64,000 bases of DNA from Brevibacillus_H ginsengisoli (GCF_050113715.1 NZ_JBNJQR010000002.1:62001-126000); one strand, 5' to 3'. Shown: positions 1-8,490, numbered from the stretch's first letter. The notes: generated from the sequence alone by a model not told the origin. Numbers and translations: made by a program.

Positions 1-964
1 AGCAACACAGCTTTCTCAAGGCGGGATTCGATATAAGAACACGACGCTTATTCTGGGAAGCGAAGTAGAGGTGAAGGAAGCGAATCGCGGTGAGGCCCAT
101 TTTCTCTGCTACCTGCCGGATCTAGCCCATATGAAGGAGTTCACCGCATGGCTTGAGAAAAGATGCACAAACATCACCGTAAGCTCACAACGAATCCAAA
201 CCAATTTGCGTGAGCTTCAACAGGTCGTGAGGGAATGGGGAGGCACCATTATACCTGCCCATGTGTTTACCCCGCATAAAGGAATGTACGGGAACTGTAC
301 TGATCATATGGGCGAAATTATGGATCCGACACTGGTTTTGGCTGTTGAATTGGGACTAAGTGCCAATACGAATATGGCGGACAGGCTACAAGAGCTGCAT
401 GACAAGACGTTCTTAACCAATTCAGATGCTCACTCACTGCCCAAAATCGGACGAGAGTATCAGAAATTGACCTTGTTAGAGCCCAGTTTTCATGAGTGGA
501 TGAAAGCGCTTCGCCGTGAGGATGGACGAGGTGTTCTTGTTAATTATGGATTACTTCCGCAACTCGGGAAATACCATCAGACGACCTGTCAATCTTGTAA
601 GCAACCCTTGCCGCAAACTCTCGATGGCAGGTGTCCGCATTGCGGGTATAAGTCCGTAATCCGCGGGGTGGATGAACGAATTATAGAGCTCGCTGAGTTG
701 CCTTTGGGACAGCACCCGTCTCATCGGCCCCCTTACATTGAACAGATTCCACTGGAGTTCATTCCAGGATTGGGAGCAAAGTCCCGCGAAAAACTCTACC
801 TTGCCTTTGGAACCGAAATGAACATCCTGCATCGCGTGGAATATGAAGAATTAGCGCAGGTTGTAGGGGAGAAACTGGCTATAAGCATACAGCGAGCTCG
901 AACAGGAAATTTGTCCGTTACAGCAGGCGGAGCAGGCACTTATGGACGTGTTTTCTCGGGTTAG
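1..964 (+). CDS. yqxK: YqxK-like PHP-domain nucleic-acid enzyme, 5' end cut by window
   Basis: The frame is open from base 2 to the stop at 964, so the N-terminus lies outside the window; the first internal start, a GTG at 71, is not the real start. The visible part carries PHP-type metal-site segments (a HVFTPHKGMYG stretch and a TNSDAHSL stretch) and a four-cysteine zinc knuckle (CQSCK and CPHCG), followed by a helix-hairpin-helix-like tail (FIPGLGAKSREK). This is the organisation of the YqxK/endonuclease Q-like family, thought to act on nucleic acids. In B. subtilis yqxK lies in the same cluster as spoIIM, fur and ripX, which supports the name. Biochemical function is not established here. 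Confidence 0.8.
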   Translation, partial: ATQLSQGGIRYKNTTLILGSEVEVKEANRGEAHFLCYLPDLAHMKEFTAWLEKRCTNITVSSQRIQTNLRELQQVVREWGGTIIPAHVFTPHKGMYGNCTDHMGEIMDPTLVLAVELGLSANTNMADRLQELHDKTFLTNSDAHSLPKIGREYQKLTLLEPSFHEWMKALRREDGRGVLVNYGLLPQLGKYHQTTCQSCKQPLPQTLDGRCPHCGYKSVIRGVDERIIELAELPLGQHPSHRPPYIEQIPLEFIPGLGAKSREKLYLAFGTEMNILHRVEYEELAQVVGEKLAISIQRARTGNLSVTAGGAGTYGRVFSG

Positions 965-1024
965 GAATACTTGTACCACTCCTCACATACAGTTAATTAA
1001 CTAGTTTGTGGGGAGGCGGCTTAA

Positions 1025-1651
1025 GTGCGTAAACGCATGGGACAAACTATCCAGAGCTCATTGAAAGAAAATCAGTCACTATATGTGTTTACCATTGTCT
1101 TGTTTGCGATGGGGGTTATTTTTGGAGCCATCATCGTTAATTCCTTGACACTCTCCCAGAAGCAGGATTTATTTGGTTTTCTCCAATACTTTTTTAAGAA
1201 CATGAGTCAGAACGGTATTCCTGATCCCAATGAACATTTTGGTCAAGCGATGGGATATTATCTCAAGACCGTAGGAATTATGTGGTTATTTGGCTTATCG
1301 ATAATCGGTGTCCCCATTATCTTGCTCATGCTTTTTTTGAAAGGGATTGTAATCGGCTTTACGGTAGGATTTTTGGTGAATCAATTTCAGTGGCAGGGAA
1401 TGACCTTCTCGCTCGCTGGAGTTCTCCCGCAAAATATGTTGATTGTACCTGCGTTCATCCTTATTGGTGTGGCGGGAATCTCCTTCTCGTTGCGTTTAAT
1501 CAGGACGCGGCTGCTTTCCCACAGAGATGAGATTTGGCCGCATTTTATCAGATACAGCTTATTGATTGTCAGTATGGTGGCCGTTCTTACGGTTGCGGCG
1601 CTGTTCGAAAGCTATGTTTCTCCGACGATCATGAAGTATGTTATTCATTAA
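1025..1651 (+). CDS. spoIIM: Stage II sporulation protein M
   Basis: A 208-residue integral membrane protein with about five hydrophobic segments, the usual size for SpoIIM. In the family SpoIIM forms the DMP complex with SpoIID and SpoIIP that degrades septal peptidoglycan and drives engulfment in the mother cell. The start is a GTG preceded by GGGAGGCGG at a normal distance. Position between yqxK and fur is the B. subtilis order. I see no convincing SigE promoter in the short 60-base upstream gap. The identity rests on length, topology and synteny. Confidence 0.88.
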   Translation: MRKRMGQTIQSSLKENQSLYVFTIVLFAMGVIFGAIIVNSLTLSQKQDLFGFLQYFFKNMSQNGIPDPNEHFGQAMGYYLKTVGIMWLFGLSIIGVPIILLMLFLKGIVIGFTVGFLVNQFQWQGMTFSLAGVLPQNMLIVPAFILIGVAGISFSLRLIRTRLLSHRDEIWPHFIRYSLLIVSMVAVLTVAALFESYVSPTIMKYVIH

Positions 1652-1659
1652 GCATTAAT

Positions 1660-1674
1660 TAAGAATAATTCTCA
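1660..1674. promoter_or_regulatory. Fur-box-like inverted repeat upstream of fur
   Basis: The bases TAAGAATAATTCTCA contain a perfect AGAAT-A-ATTCT inverted repeat and match the 7-1-7 Fur/PerR box at about 11 of 14 informative positions. It sits just upstream of the fur -35, suggesting autoregulation or PerR control. The PerR consensus fits slightly less well. Confidence 0.55.
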
Positions 1675-1691
1675 TATAATAACGGATGTAT

Positions 1692-1721
1692 TTGACTTAA
1701 CTGATTCCCCTCTACTATAAT
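1692..1721 (+). promoter_or_regulatory. SigA-type promoter of fur
   Basis: TTGACT (1692-1697) and TATAAT (1716-1721) are separated by 18 bases, ahead of the fur ATG at 1757. Confidence 0.75.
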
Positions 1722-1756
1722 AGGAACAGGTTTCATGCGAGCGGGGAGGGGCAGTA

Positions 1757-2218
1757 ATGGAAGAAAAAATAGAAAAAATCAAGCAGCAGTTACATTCCCA
1801 TAACTACAAATTGACGCCACAGCGAGAAGCCACAGTTCGTGTCCTTCTGGAAAACGAACAGGATCACTTGAGTGCAGAAGACGTGTATCTCTTAGTGAAA
1901 GAGAAAGCCCCAGAGATCGGACTCGCCACGGTATATCGGACATTGGAATTATTAAGTGAACTTAAACTGATACACAAAATGAATTTTGGCGATGGAGTTG
2001 CACGGTACGATCTTCGTGATGACAATTCCGAATATCATCACCATCATTTGATCTGTTTGCAATGTGGAACTGTCGATGAGATATTCGAGGACCTTCTGAC
2101 TAGCGCGGAGGAACGCGTGAGAACTGCTTATAACTTTACGATATTGGATCATCGCTTAACGTTTTATGGTGTTTGTAACCGATGCATCGACCATGTAAAT
2201 ATTGAAGACTTCAAGTAA
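1757..2218 (+). CDS. fur: Ferric uptake regulator Fur
   Basis: A 153-residue winged-helix metalloregulator. The N-terminal stretch YKLTPQREATVRVLLENE and the recognition region GLATVYRTLELL are close to B. subtilis Fur. The metal-binding part shows HHHHLICLQCG and CNRC, giving the histidine cluster and Cys pairs of the family. Fur represses iron-acquisition genes when Fe(II) is bound. The RBS is GCGGGGAGGGG. Similarity favours Fur over PerR or Zur, and the position next to spoIIM, yqzK and xerD is that of B. subtilis fur. It has its own promoter with a Fur-box-like repeat and ends in a terminator. Confidence 0.95.
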   Translation: MEEKIEKIKQQLHSHNYKLTPQREATVRVLLENEQDHLSAEDVYLLVKEKAPEIGLATVYRTLELLSELKLIHKMNFGDGVARYDLRDDNSEYHHHHLICLQCGTVDEIFEDLLTSAEERVRTAYNFTILDHRLTFYGVCNRCIDHVNIEDFK

Positions 2219-2222
2219 TCAG

Positions 2223-2253
2223 AACTTCTCTCGTTAAGAGAGGAGTTTTTTGT
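2223..2253 (+). terminator. Rho-independent terminator after fur
   Basis: AACTTCTCTC and GAGAGGAGTT form a stem with one wobble around GTTAA, followed by a T run. Confidence 0.85.
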
Positions 2254-2376
2254 TTGAGATCAACTTATCTGTGGCATGATAATGGAGGATGATTCCTAGC
2301 TTTTATGAGCGTTTAAGCATGTACTTTATTGCTTGTGAATAAGCTATAGGAAAAAGTTTGTGAGGATGACACTTGT

Positions 2377-2616
2377 ATGGGCCTATACATACGCCGTATG
2401 ATGGAATTGATTCGGTTTTTCTTGCTTTTTGTCACCTGTGCATTGCTTAGTTATGGAGTGATTACGTTTTTATCTGATCACTTCTTGCCAGCAAATCCGT
2501 ACCGGGAACCAGTTGGGAATGCGGTAAAAGTGGTGAAGCTTCTTCATGAGAATAAATCAGAAGATGAAGTTTTTGATTTTGAACGGCTGCAATTATTTTA
2601 CCTTGAAGGCGAGTAA
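2377..2616 (+). CDS. yqzK: YqzK-family small membrane protein (DUF4227)
   Basis: A 79-residue protein with one N-terminal hydrophobic helix (ELIRFFLLFVTCALLSYGV) and an acidic C-terminus. Size, single membrane span and position between fur and xerD match YqzK (DUF4227), whose function is unknown. The ATG at 2377 has GAGG about 11 bases upstream; an internal ATG at 2401 would still keep the membrane helix. It precedes xerD by about 70 bases with no terminator between, so co-transcription with the recombinase is likely. Confidence 0.75.
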   Translation: MGLYIRRMMELIRFFLLFVTCALLSYGVITFLSDHFLPANPYREPVGNAVKVVKLLHENKSEDEVFDFERLQLFYLEGE

Positions 2617-2687
2617 GGAAAGAGGATTTTCCTTTGCAGATGTGGAATTCATTACGTGATGAATCCACGTTGAAAGGGATACAACTT

Positions 2688-3575
2688 ATGGATATGCTCA
2701 TTGATCATTTTACCCACTTTCTCGCCGTCGAAAAAGGATTGTCCGCCAATACACTTGAATCGTACCAACGAGATCTGGTGATGTTTACGGCATATTTGCA
2801 AGAAGTTGGCGTCAAAGACATTCAGGATTCTTCACGGACGCATATTATCGGGTATCTCTTGCAATTGCAGGAGAAAGGTCGGGCAACTGCCACGATCTCA
2901 CGCAATATGGCATCAATCCGCGCCTTTTATCAGTTTCTGATCAAGGACAAATGGATTCAAAACGATCCTTCGATTCATTTGGAGACACCGAAGATTGAGA
3001 AGCGATTACCCAAAGTTCTCTCTGTACAAGACGTGGAGTTGCTGTTAGAAGGACCCGATATGTCTTCCCCAGCAGGATTGCGTGATAAAGCCATGCTGGA
3101 AATGCTCTATGCGACTGGAATTCGTGTATCCGAACTGGTCAACCTGGAGATCAGCGACGTTAATCTGGAAATGGGTTTCCTCAAGTGTATGGGGAAGGGT
3201 TCTAAGGAACGAATCATTCCACTTGGTCGAATTGCGATTGATGTGGTTGAACAATACATACAAGCAGGCCGACCTAGGTTACTGAAAGCAAAAACAGAAT
3301 CGGCTCTTTTCCTGAATCATTTAGGAAAGAAGATTACCCGACAAGGGTTTTGGAAACTGATCAAGAAATATGCGATGAAGGCCGGGATTACAGTGGAGAT
3401 TACGCCCCATACATTAAGGCATTCCTTCGCCACGCATCTCTTGGAGAATGGAGCGGATTTACGATCCGTTCAAGAAATGTTGGGACATGCTGATATATCC
3501 ACAACCCAAATCTACACGCATATTACTCGGTCAAGAATTAAAGATGTCTATGCCAAAACTCACCCGAGAGCATAG
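2688..3575 (+). CDS. xerD: Site-specific tyrosine recombinase XerD
   Basis: About 295 residues with an N-terminal SAM-like DNA-binding domain (FLAVEKGLSANTLESYQRDL) and a C-terminal catalytic domain. The tyrosine-recombinase residues are visible: Arg in ATGIRVSEL, HTLRHSF, GHADIST and the nucleophile in TQIYTHI. With XerC it resolves chromosome dimers at dif. I chose the ATG at 2688, with AAAGGG nine bases upstream, because it matches the family N-terminus. A TTG at 2634 with AGAGGA would add 18 residues and is less likely. The gene ends inside the hairpin of its own terminator. B. subtilis ripX is in the same place. Confidence 0.93.
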   Translation: MDMLIDHFTHFLAVEKGLSANTLESYQRDLVMFTAYLQEVGVKDIQDSSRTHIIGYLLQLQEKGRATATISRNMASIRAFYQFLIKDKWIQNDPSIHLETPKIEKRLPKVLSVQDVELLLEGPDMSSPAGLRDKAMLEMLYATGIRVSELVNLEISDVNLEMGFLKCMGKGSKERIIPLGRIAIDVVEQYIQAGRPRLLKAKTESALFLNHLGKKITRQGFWKLIKKYAMKAGITVEITPHTLRHSFATHLLENGADLRSVQEMLGHADISTTQIYTHITRSRIKDVYAKTHPRA

Positions 3576-3587
3576 GCTCTCTTTTTT
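3566..3587 (+). terminator. Terminator overlapping the xerD stop codon
   Basis: GAGAGC and GCTCTC pair around ATAG, followed by six Ts; the TAG stop of xerD lies in the loop. Confidence 0.8.
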
Positions 3588-3594
3588 CAAACTA

Positions 3595-3614
3595 GTCGTC
3601 AGACGTCTAACGAC
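3595..3614. promoter_or_regulatory. 20-bp near-perfect palindrome, candidate operator of deoB-punA
   Basis: GTCGT-C-AGACGTCT-A-ACGAC is symmetric at 18 of 20 positions and lies 20 bases before the deoB start, between the xerD terminator and the deoB RBS. An operator for a dimeric repressor is an inference; no regulator is identified. Confidence 0.5.
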
Positions 3615-3633
3615 ATTATAGGAGGTTCTACTT

Positions 3634-4812
3634 ATGAGTAAACAGTTTAATCGAGTCTTTCTTATTGTCATGGATAGTGTAGGGATTGGTGAATTGCCGG
3701 ATGCGGCTCGATTTAATGATGTAGGGTCGCATACACTCGGACATATAGCTGAAACCGTAAAAGGCTTTGCTCTTCCTAACCTTCAGAAGTTTGGATTAGG
3801 CAATATCGCTCCATTAAAGAATGTAGAAGCGGTTGCGCATCCAACTGCCCACTATGGCAAAATGAATGAAATCTCAGTAGGAAAAGATACGTCAACTGGT
3901 CATTGGGAAATCATGGGCCTTCATGTGTCTACACCTTTTAATACATTTCCAAATGGCTTCCCGCAAGAATTAATCCAGGAGTTTGAGAAACGAATCGGTC
4001 GGAAGGTAATTGGCAACAAAGTAGCTTCCGGGACCGAGATTCTGGACGAATTAGGCGCACAACATATGGAAACAGGAGACGTAATTGTGTATACGTCCGC
4101 AGATAGCGTGTTCCAGGTGGCTGCCCATGAAGAGATTGTTCCGCTTCAAGAACTGTATCGAATCTGCGAGGTTGCGCGCGAACTTACGTTGAAAGATGAG
4201 TATTCCGTCACCCGCGTAATCGCCCGTCCGTTCATTGGGAAACCTGGTGCCTTTACACGTACCCCTAATCGTCATGACTACTCTGTTAAGCCTTTTGGTC
4301 CGACTGTAATGAACCGTCTGGTAGACGGTGGGTATGACTCCATTGCGATCGGTAAAATCTCGGATATCTACGCGGATGAAGGAATCAGCAAGTCTATTCG
4401 GACGAAAGACAATATGGATGGCGTAGATCAACTCTTAGCTACGATGAAGCAGGACTTTACTGGCTTAAGCTTTGTGAATTTGGTGGATTTTGACGCCAAG
4501 TACGGTCATCGCCGTGATCCTGAAGGATATGGTCAAGCGCTAATGGATTTTGACGCGCGTATTCCTGAGCTTCTTTCTGCGTTGCAAGAGAAGGATCTCC
4601 TCATTATTACCGCTGACCATGGAAATGATCCTACCTATCCTGGAACCGATCACACTCGTGAATATGTTCCATTGATTGTATTCCATAAAGGAATCTCTGA
4701 AGGCGTCAATTTGGGAATCCGTGAAACATTCGCCGATTTAGGGGCGACCATCGCCGATATTTTTGAGGTGAAGCTGCCTGAAGTGGGCTCCAGCTTCCTT
4801 GATCGCTTATAA
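3634..4812 (+). CDS. deoB: Phosphopentomutase
   Basis: A 392-residue alkaline-phosphatase-fold enzyme that interconverts (deoxy)ribose 1-phosphate and 5-phosphate. Metal-site motifs are present: VMDSVGIGELPDA at the N-terminus, GKDTSTGHWE with the phosphorylated Thr region, and TADHGND plus GTDHTREY at the C-terminus. The start has AGGAGGT at good distance. It is followed by punA, so the pair releases and channels pentose from nucleosides, as drm-pupG do in B. subtilis. A palindrome just upstream may be its operator. Confidence 0.96.
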   Translation: MSKQFNRVFLIVMDSVGIGELPDAARFNDVGSHTLGHIAETVKGFALPNLQKFGLGNIAPLKNVEAVAHPTAHYGKMNEISVGKDTSTGHWEIMGLHVSTPFNTFPNGFPQELIQEFEKRIGRKVIGNKVASGTEILDELGAQHMETGDVIVYTSADSVFQVAAHEEIVPLQELYRICEVARELTLKDEYSVTRVIARPFIGKPGAFTRTPNRHDYSVKPFGPTVMNRLVDGGYDSIAIGKISDIYADEGISKSIRTKDNMDGVDQLLATMKQDFTGLSFVNLVDFDAKYGHRRDPEGYGQALMDFDARIPELLSALQEKDLLIITADHGNDPTYPGTDHTREYVPLIVFHKGISEGVNLGIRETFADLGATIADIFEVKLPEVGSSFLDRL

Positions 4813-4838
4813 TTAGAAAACCGTGAAATTCAAATTCA

Positions 4839-4868
4839 GGGTACCAATCAACTGCTTGGTTGGTACCT
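4839..4868 (+). other. Intercistronic stem-loop between deoB and punA
   Basis: GGTACCAA (4840-4847) pairs with TTGGTACC (4860-4867) with one flanking G:U. There is no T run, so it looks like an mRNA processing or stability element or a weak attenuator, not a full terminator. Confidence 0.55.
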
Positions 4869-4894
4869 GTTATCTATAAAAGGGAGTGTTTTTG

Positions 4895-5704
4895 ATGAAC
4901 GTCATTCAAGAAGCCAAGTCCGTTATTGAGTCCAAAATTACAAGTAAGCCTCAAATCGGTTTGATTCTCGGTTCAGGATTAGGAATTCTTGCCGATCAAA
5001 TTGAGAATCCTGTAACAATTCCGTATTCAGACATTCCGCATTTTACCAAATCCACTGTGGTTGGTCACAAGGGACAGTTAGTCATCGGTACCTTGGAAGG
5101 CAAACAAGTAGTTGCCATGCAAGGAAGATTCCATTACTACGAAGGACATGGACTTGACGCGGTTGTGTTTCCTGTTCGTGTCATGAAAGCGCTTGGTGTA
5201 GAAACTATATTGGTAACCAATGCGGCTGGTGGCGTAAATACCGAATATCAGCCAGGAGATCTGATGCTCATTTCGGATCATATTAACTTTACATTCCGCA
5301 ACCCACTGATCGGGCCAAACGACGAGACCCAGGGTGTCCGTTTCCCGGATATGTCTGAAGCGTATTCAAAGCGTCTGCGTCAATTGGCCAAAGAAGTAGC
5401 CAGTGCACAAGGTATTAACATTCGAGAAGGGGTATACTGCGGTTTTACAGGCCCATCCTATGAGACGCCAGCCGAAATCCGTATGCTGCGAATTCTCGGA
5501 GGAGACGCTGTAGGGATGTCTACAGTTCCAGAAGTAATCGCAGCTCGACATATCGGTCTGGAGGTGCTCGGGATCTCTTGCATCAGTAACATGGCGGCGG
5601 GAATTCTTGAACAGCCATTGAACCATGAAGAGGTTATCGAGACGACAGAAAGAGTGAAAGCTCAATTCTTACAACTCGTACATGGCATTATTGCTAAGAT
5701 GTAA
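4895..5704 (+). CDS. punA: Purine-nucleoside phosphorylase
   Basis: A 269-residue phosphorylase that splits purine nucleosides to base and (deoxy)ribose 1-phosphate, the substrate for the preceding deoB. Family motifs are intact: GLILGSGLG phosphate loop, GRFHYYEGH, TNAAGGVN, GPSYETPAEI and the MSTVPE/SNMAAG segments of the PNP/MTAP class. The ATG at 4895 has AAAGGGAG upstream; an in-frame GTG at 4886 lies inside that site and is rejected. In B. subtilis this gene (pupG) abuts dacF; here 9 kb of other genes intervene. Confidence 0.95.
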   Translation: MNVIQEAKSVIESKITSKPQIGLILGSGLGILADQIENPVTIPYSDIPHFTKSTVVGHKGQLVIGTLEGKQVVAMQGRFHYYEGHGLDAVVFPVRVMKALGVETILVTNAAGGVNTEYQPGDLMLISDHINFTFRNPLIGPNDETQGVRFPDMSEAYSKRLRQLAKEVASAQGINIREGVYCGFTGPSYETPAEIRMLRILGGDAVGMSTVPEVIAARHIGLEVLGISCISNMAAGILEQPLNHEEVIETTERVKAQFLQLVHGIIAKM

Positions 5705-5710
5705 AATCAG

Positions 5711-5758
5711 GGCGGAGTAGGGATAAGACCACATGATTGGTCTTTCCCTTGACTCCCG
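5711..5758 (+). terminator. Probable weak terminator after punA
   Basis: GGGA-t-AAGACCA (5720-5731) pairs with TGGTCTT-TCCC (5738-5748), and outer GGAGT/ACTCC bases extend the stem. It lacks a clear T tract, so efficiency is uncertain. Confidence 0.5.
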
Positions 5759-6069
5759 CGATTTATGCAAGATGTATGTTCATTCAACAAAAAAAGACGA
5801 AAACCCCAACTCTTAGTTTATAAATGTTTATAATTTTCTTGTTCAAATGAAAGGAATGCTAGAAAAAACGGTAGAATGAAATAGTTTCTTTTAAAGCGCT
5901 TTCATCGGATTCTAGTTATTTCAACAATCGGAAAAACGTGATTTGACGCACTTTTCTATTTATACCAATACATACCTAAACTTAATTATTTTTTATTTAA
6001 GTATTTAAAATTTTATTTATTGAACGGAATCTATTTATAATTTTTTATTTTTCTACTTGTCAAAATTCG
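5759..6069. other. AT-rich intergenic region upstream of the Lrp gene
   Basis: About 310 bases with no coding frame I can support, strongly AT-rich with many T and A runs. It holds one clear regulatory site, a cre-like palindrome at 5891-5904. Its length and composition suggest a regulatory or bent-DNA region. Confidence 0.6.
5891..5904. promoter_or_regulatory. Catabolite-responsive element (cre)-like site
   Basis: TTAAAGCGCTTTCA, read on the other strand as TGAAAGCGCTTTAA, fits the CcpA cre pattern TGWAANCGNTNWCA at all but the final C position. It lies about 180 bases upstream of the promoter candidate for the Lrp-type regulator. CcpA control of the following genes is inferred. Confidence 0.6.
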
Positions 6070-6098
6070 TTGACACAAGTGTGTTTTCAGTTTATTTT
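6070..6098 (+). promoter_or_regulatory. SigA-type promoter of the Lrp-type gene
   Basis: TTGACA at 6070-6075 and TATTTT at 6093-6098 with a 17-base spacer. Confidence 0.55.
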
Positions 6099-6223
6099 TA
6101 AATTAACAGGCAGATTGTTAAGATTTTTTGCGATTTTCGTAAAAAAAAGAGTTGGTTCCTTGCATAAACGGAAAGTTGGTTGTCCATCTACCTGTAGATG
6201 AAGCTAGTATAGGAGTGGTAGGT

Positions 6224-6691
6224 GTGAAGAAAATTGACCAAATTGATAAACAGATTTTACAGATTCTTCAGTTAGACGGTCGAACTCCTTACACCGAGAT
6301 TGCCAATCTGCTGGGTGTGAGCGAGGGGACCATTCGAGCAAGGATCGCCAAGCTGTTGCAAGATGAAGTATTCGAATTTGTGATACAGGTGAATCCGGAG
6401 AAACTCGGTTTGCAGGTACAGGCAATAATAAGTTTGACGACAAAGCTTGGCATGCAAAAGAGTGTTGCCGAAGAACTGAACAATTTTTGTGAAGTCCGAT
6501 TCGTCGGTGCGTACAGTGGAAAACACGACTTAATGATTCGAGCCTGCTTTCACGACAATGATGAGTTAATCCACTTCGTCAATGAACGTCTCTCACAAAT
6601 TGAAGGAATAGTTGCTGCTGATGTTTCACTGGAACTGAAGCAATACAAAGACTCCTTCAGTTACGTTCTCGATGACGAAGTTGCTATATAG
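6224..6691 (+). CDS. Lrp/AsnC-family transcriptional regulator
   Basis: A 155-residue regulator with an N-terminal helix-turn-helix (YTEIANLLGVSEGTIRARIA) and a C-terminal RAM effector-binding domain, the usual two-part Lrp/AsnC build. I chose the GTG at 6224, preceded by AGGAGTGG six bases away, because the family begins a few residues before IDQIDKQIL; an upstream TTG at 6152 would add 24 unrelated residues and lacks a good RBS. It lies directly ahead of the opp operon, so a role in sensing amino acids and controlling peptide uptake is plausible but inferred. The effector is unknown. Confidence 0.85.
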   Translation: MKKIDQIDKQILQILQLDGRTPYTEIANLLGVSEGTIRARIAKLLQDEVFEFVIQVNPEKLGLQVQAIISLTTKLGMQKSVAEELNNFCEVRFVGAYSGKHDLMIRACFHDNDELIHFVNERLSQIEGIVAADVSLELKQYKDSFSYVLDDEVAI

Positions 6692-6718
6692 AGAAAGGAG
6701 TTGGTATATTTAAAAAAG

Positions 6719-6779
6719 TCAGAAAACAAACGCAAAATAGAGTAAACAAATTGTTTTGCTTATTGTTCTCTTTTTCTGA
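6719..6779 (+). other. Long imperfect stem-loop in the oppA leader
   Basis: TCAGAAAA (6719-6726) pairs with TTTTCTGA (6772-6779); inside, GCAAAA (6732-6737) pairs with TTTTGC (6754-6759). It lies between the Lrp-type gene and oppA and may stabilise or attenuate the oppA message. Confidence 0.4.
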
Positions 6780-6812
6780 AAAAACAAAAAAGAAATAATG
6801 GGGGTATTTACG

Positions 6813-8456
6813 TTGAAGAAAAGCGTATTCGCATTAGTTAGTTCCGTTTTGGTTCTTGGTACTGCATTAGCAGGTTGCGGTGGAACAGACAAAGCTCAGC
6901 CTACTCAAGGCAACACTCAAACTCCAGCTGCTGCACCATCTAACTCTGGTGAAGCAAAAGTTTTGAAAATGAACTTGCACTCTGAGCCGCCAACAGCTGA
7001 CCCAGGATTGGCTGAAGACTCTACCTCTCACGCTGTAGTAACAGCTTTATTCGACGGATTAACTCGTACGGATGCTGATGGAAAAGCACAACCTTCTGCA
7101 GCAGAGAAAATCGATGTTTCTCCAGACTTGCTCACTTACACATTCCACCTTCGCGATGCGAAATGGAGCAATGGTGATCCTGTAACTGCGAAAGACTTCG
7201 AATTTGCTTGGAAGCGTGCTCTCGATCCAAAAACTGCATCCAACTACGCTTACCAATTGTATTACATCAAAAATGGTGAAAAAGCGAACAAAGGCCAAGC
7301 AAAGCTTGATGATGTTGGCGTCAAAGCACTTGACGACAAAACATTGGAAGTTAAACTCGAAAACCCAACTCCTTTCTTCTTGGAGTTAACAGCATTCCCT
7401 ACTTACTATCCAGTGGATAAAGCAGTAGTTGAGAAAGATCCTAAGTGGGCTGCCGAAGCGAAAACAATCGTTGGAAACGGTCCTTTCAAAATGGATGATT
7501 GGCAACATAAGAGCAAATTGGTTATTTCCAAAAACGACAACTACTGGGATAAAGATACTGTAAAACTTGATAAGATCGAATTCTCTATGGTTGAGGATGA
7601 AAATACAGAACTCTCCATGTTCGATAACGGTGAACTTGATTGGGCTGGTGCACCACTTAGCTCTTTGCCAACTGATGCAATCCCTGCATTGAAACAATCT
7701 GGCAAAATGACTACTCAGCCAATCGCAGGTACTTATTGGTATAAATTTAATACAGAAAAACCACCGTTCAACAACGTGAAAGTTCGTAAAGCATTCGCTT
7801 ACGCAATCAATCGTCAAGCAGTAATCGACAATATCTTACAAGCTGGACAACTTCCTGCAATGGGCGCTGTTCCACTCTCCATGGGTATGCCGAACAAAGA
7901 TGGCTACTTCAAAGATAACGATACAGCTACTGCGAAACAACTTCTGGATGAAGGTCTGAAAGAACTTGGAATGACCAAATTGCCTCCAATCACTCTTTCC
8001 TTCAACACTTCCGAAGGACATAAGAAAATTGCTGAAGCAATCCAAGACCAATGGAAGAAAGCTCTTGGAGTAGATGTTAAACTTGAAAACAAAGAGTGGA
8101 AAGTTTACATCGAAGACTTGCATCAAGGTAACTTCCAAATCGGTCGTATGGGTTGGTTGGGAGACTTCAACGATCCAATCAACTTCTTGGAGCTCTTCAA
8201 GGATAAGAAAGGTGGAAACAACGATACTCGTTGGGAAAATCCACAATTCAAAGATCTCTTGAATAAATCTGCTCTTGAGAAGGATCCAGCAAAACGTAAA
8301 GACATCTTGGCTCAAGCTGAGAAAATCTTTATGGATGAAATGCCAGTTGCCCCAATCTACTTCTACACCAACTCTTGGGTGAAGAACGATAAGGTTAAAG
8401 GCGTGGTTGTCGACGGACTTGGACACGTAGACTTCAAATGGGCTACGAAAGAATAA
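6813..8456 (+). CDS. oppA: Oligopeptide ABC transporter, substrate-binding lipoprotein
   Basis: A 547-residue family 5 solute-binding protein. It starts with a lipoprotein signal (MKKSVFALVSSVLVLGTALAGCGG) with lipobox LAGC, followed by a Thr/Ala/Gln-rich linker and the peptide-binding fold (LKMNLHSEPPTADPGL, TFHLRDAKWSNGDPVTAKDF). It captures peptides outside the membrane and delivers them to OppBC. I favour TTG at 6813, which has GGGGG about eight bases upstream; ATG at 6798 would add five residues and has no Shine-Dalgarno. A perfect 14-bp hairpin after the gene probably lets oppA be made in excess of oppBCDF. Confidence 0.92.
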   Translation: MKKSVFALVSSVLVLGTALAGCGGTDKAQPTQGNTQTPAAAPSNSGEAKVLKMNLHSEPPTADPGLAEDSTSHAVVTALFDGLTRTDADGKAQPSAAEKIDVSPDLLTYTFHLRDAKWSNGDPVTAKDFEFAWKRALDPKTASNYAYQLYYIKNGEKANKGQAKLDDVGVKALDDKTLEVKLENPTPFFLELTAFPTYYPVDKAVVEKDPKWAAEAKTIVGNGPFKMDDWQHKSKLVISKNDNYWDKDTVKLDKIEFSMVEDENTELSMFDNGELDWAGAPLSSLPTDAIPALKQSGKMTTQPIAGTYWYKFNTEKPPFNNVKVRKAFAYAINRQAVIDNILQAGQLPAMGAVPLSMGMPNKDGYFKDNDTATAKQLLDEGLKELGMTKLPPITLSFNTSEGHKKIAEAIQDQWKKALGVDVKLENKEWKVYIEDLHQGNFQIGRMGWLGDFNDPINFLELFKDKKGGNNDTRWENPQFKDLLNKSALEKDPAKRKDILAQAEKIFMDEMPVAPIYFYTNSWVKNDKVKGVVVDGLGHVDFKWATKE

Positions 8457-8490
8457 TCAGAAGTTTGAACTGATAGGATTGTTGCGGGGC

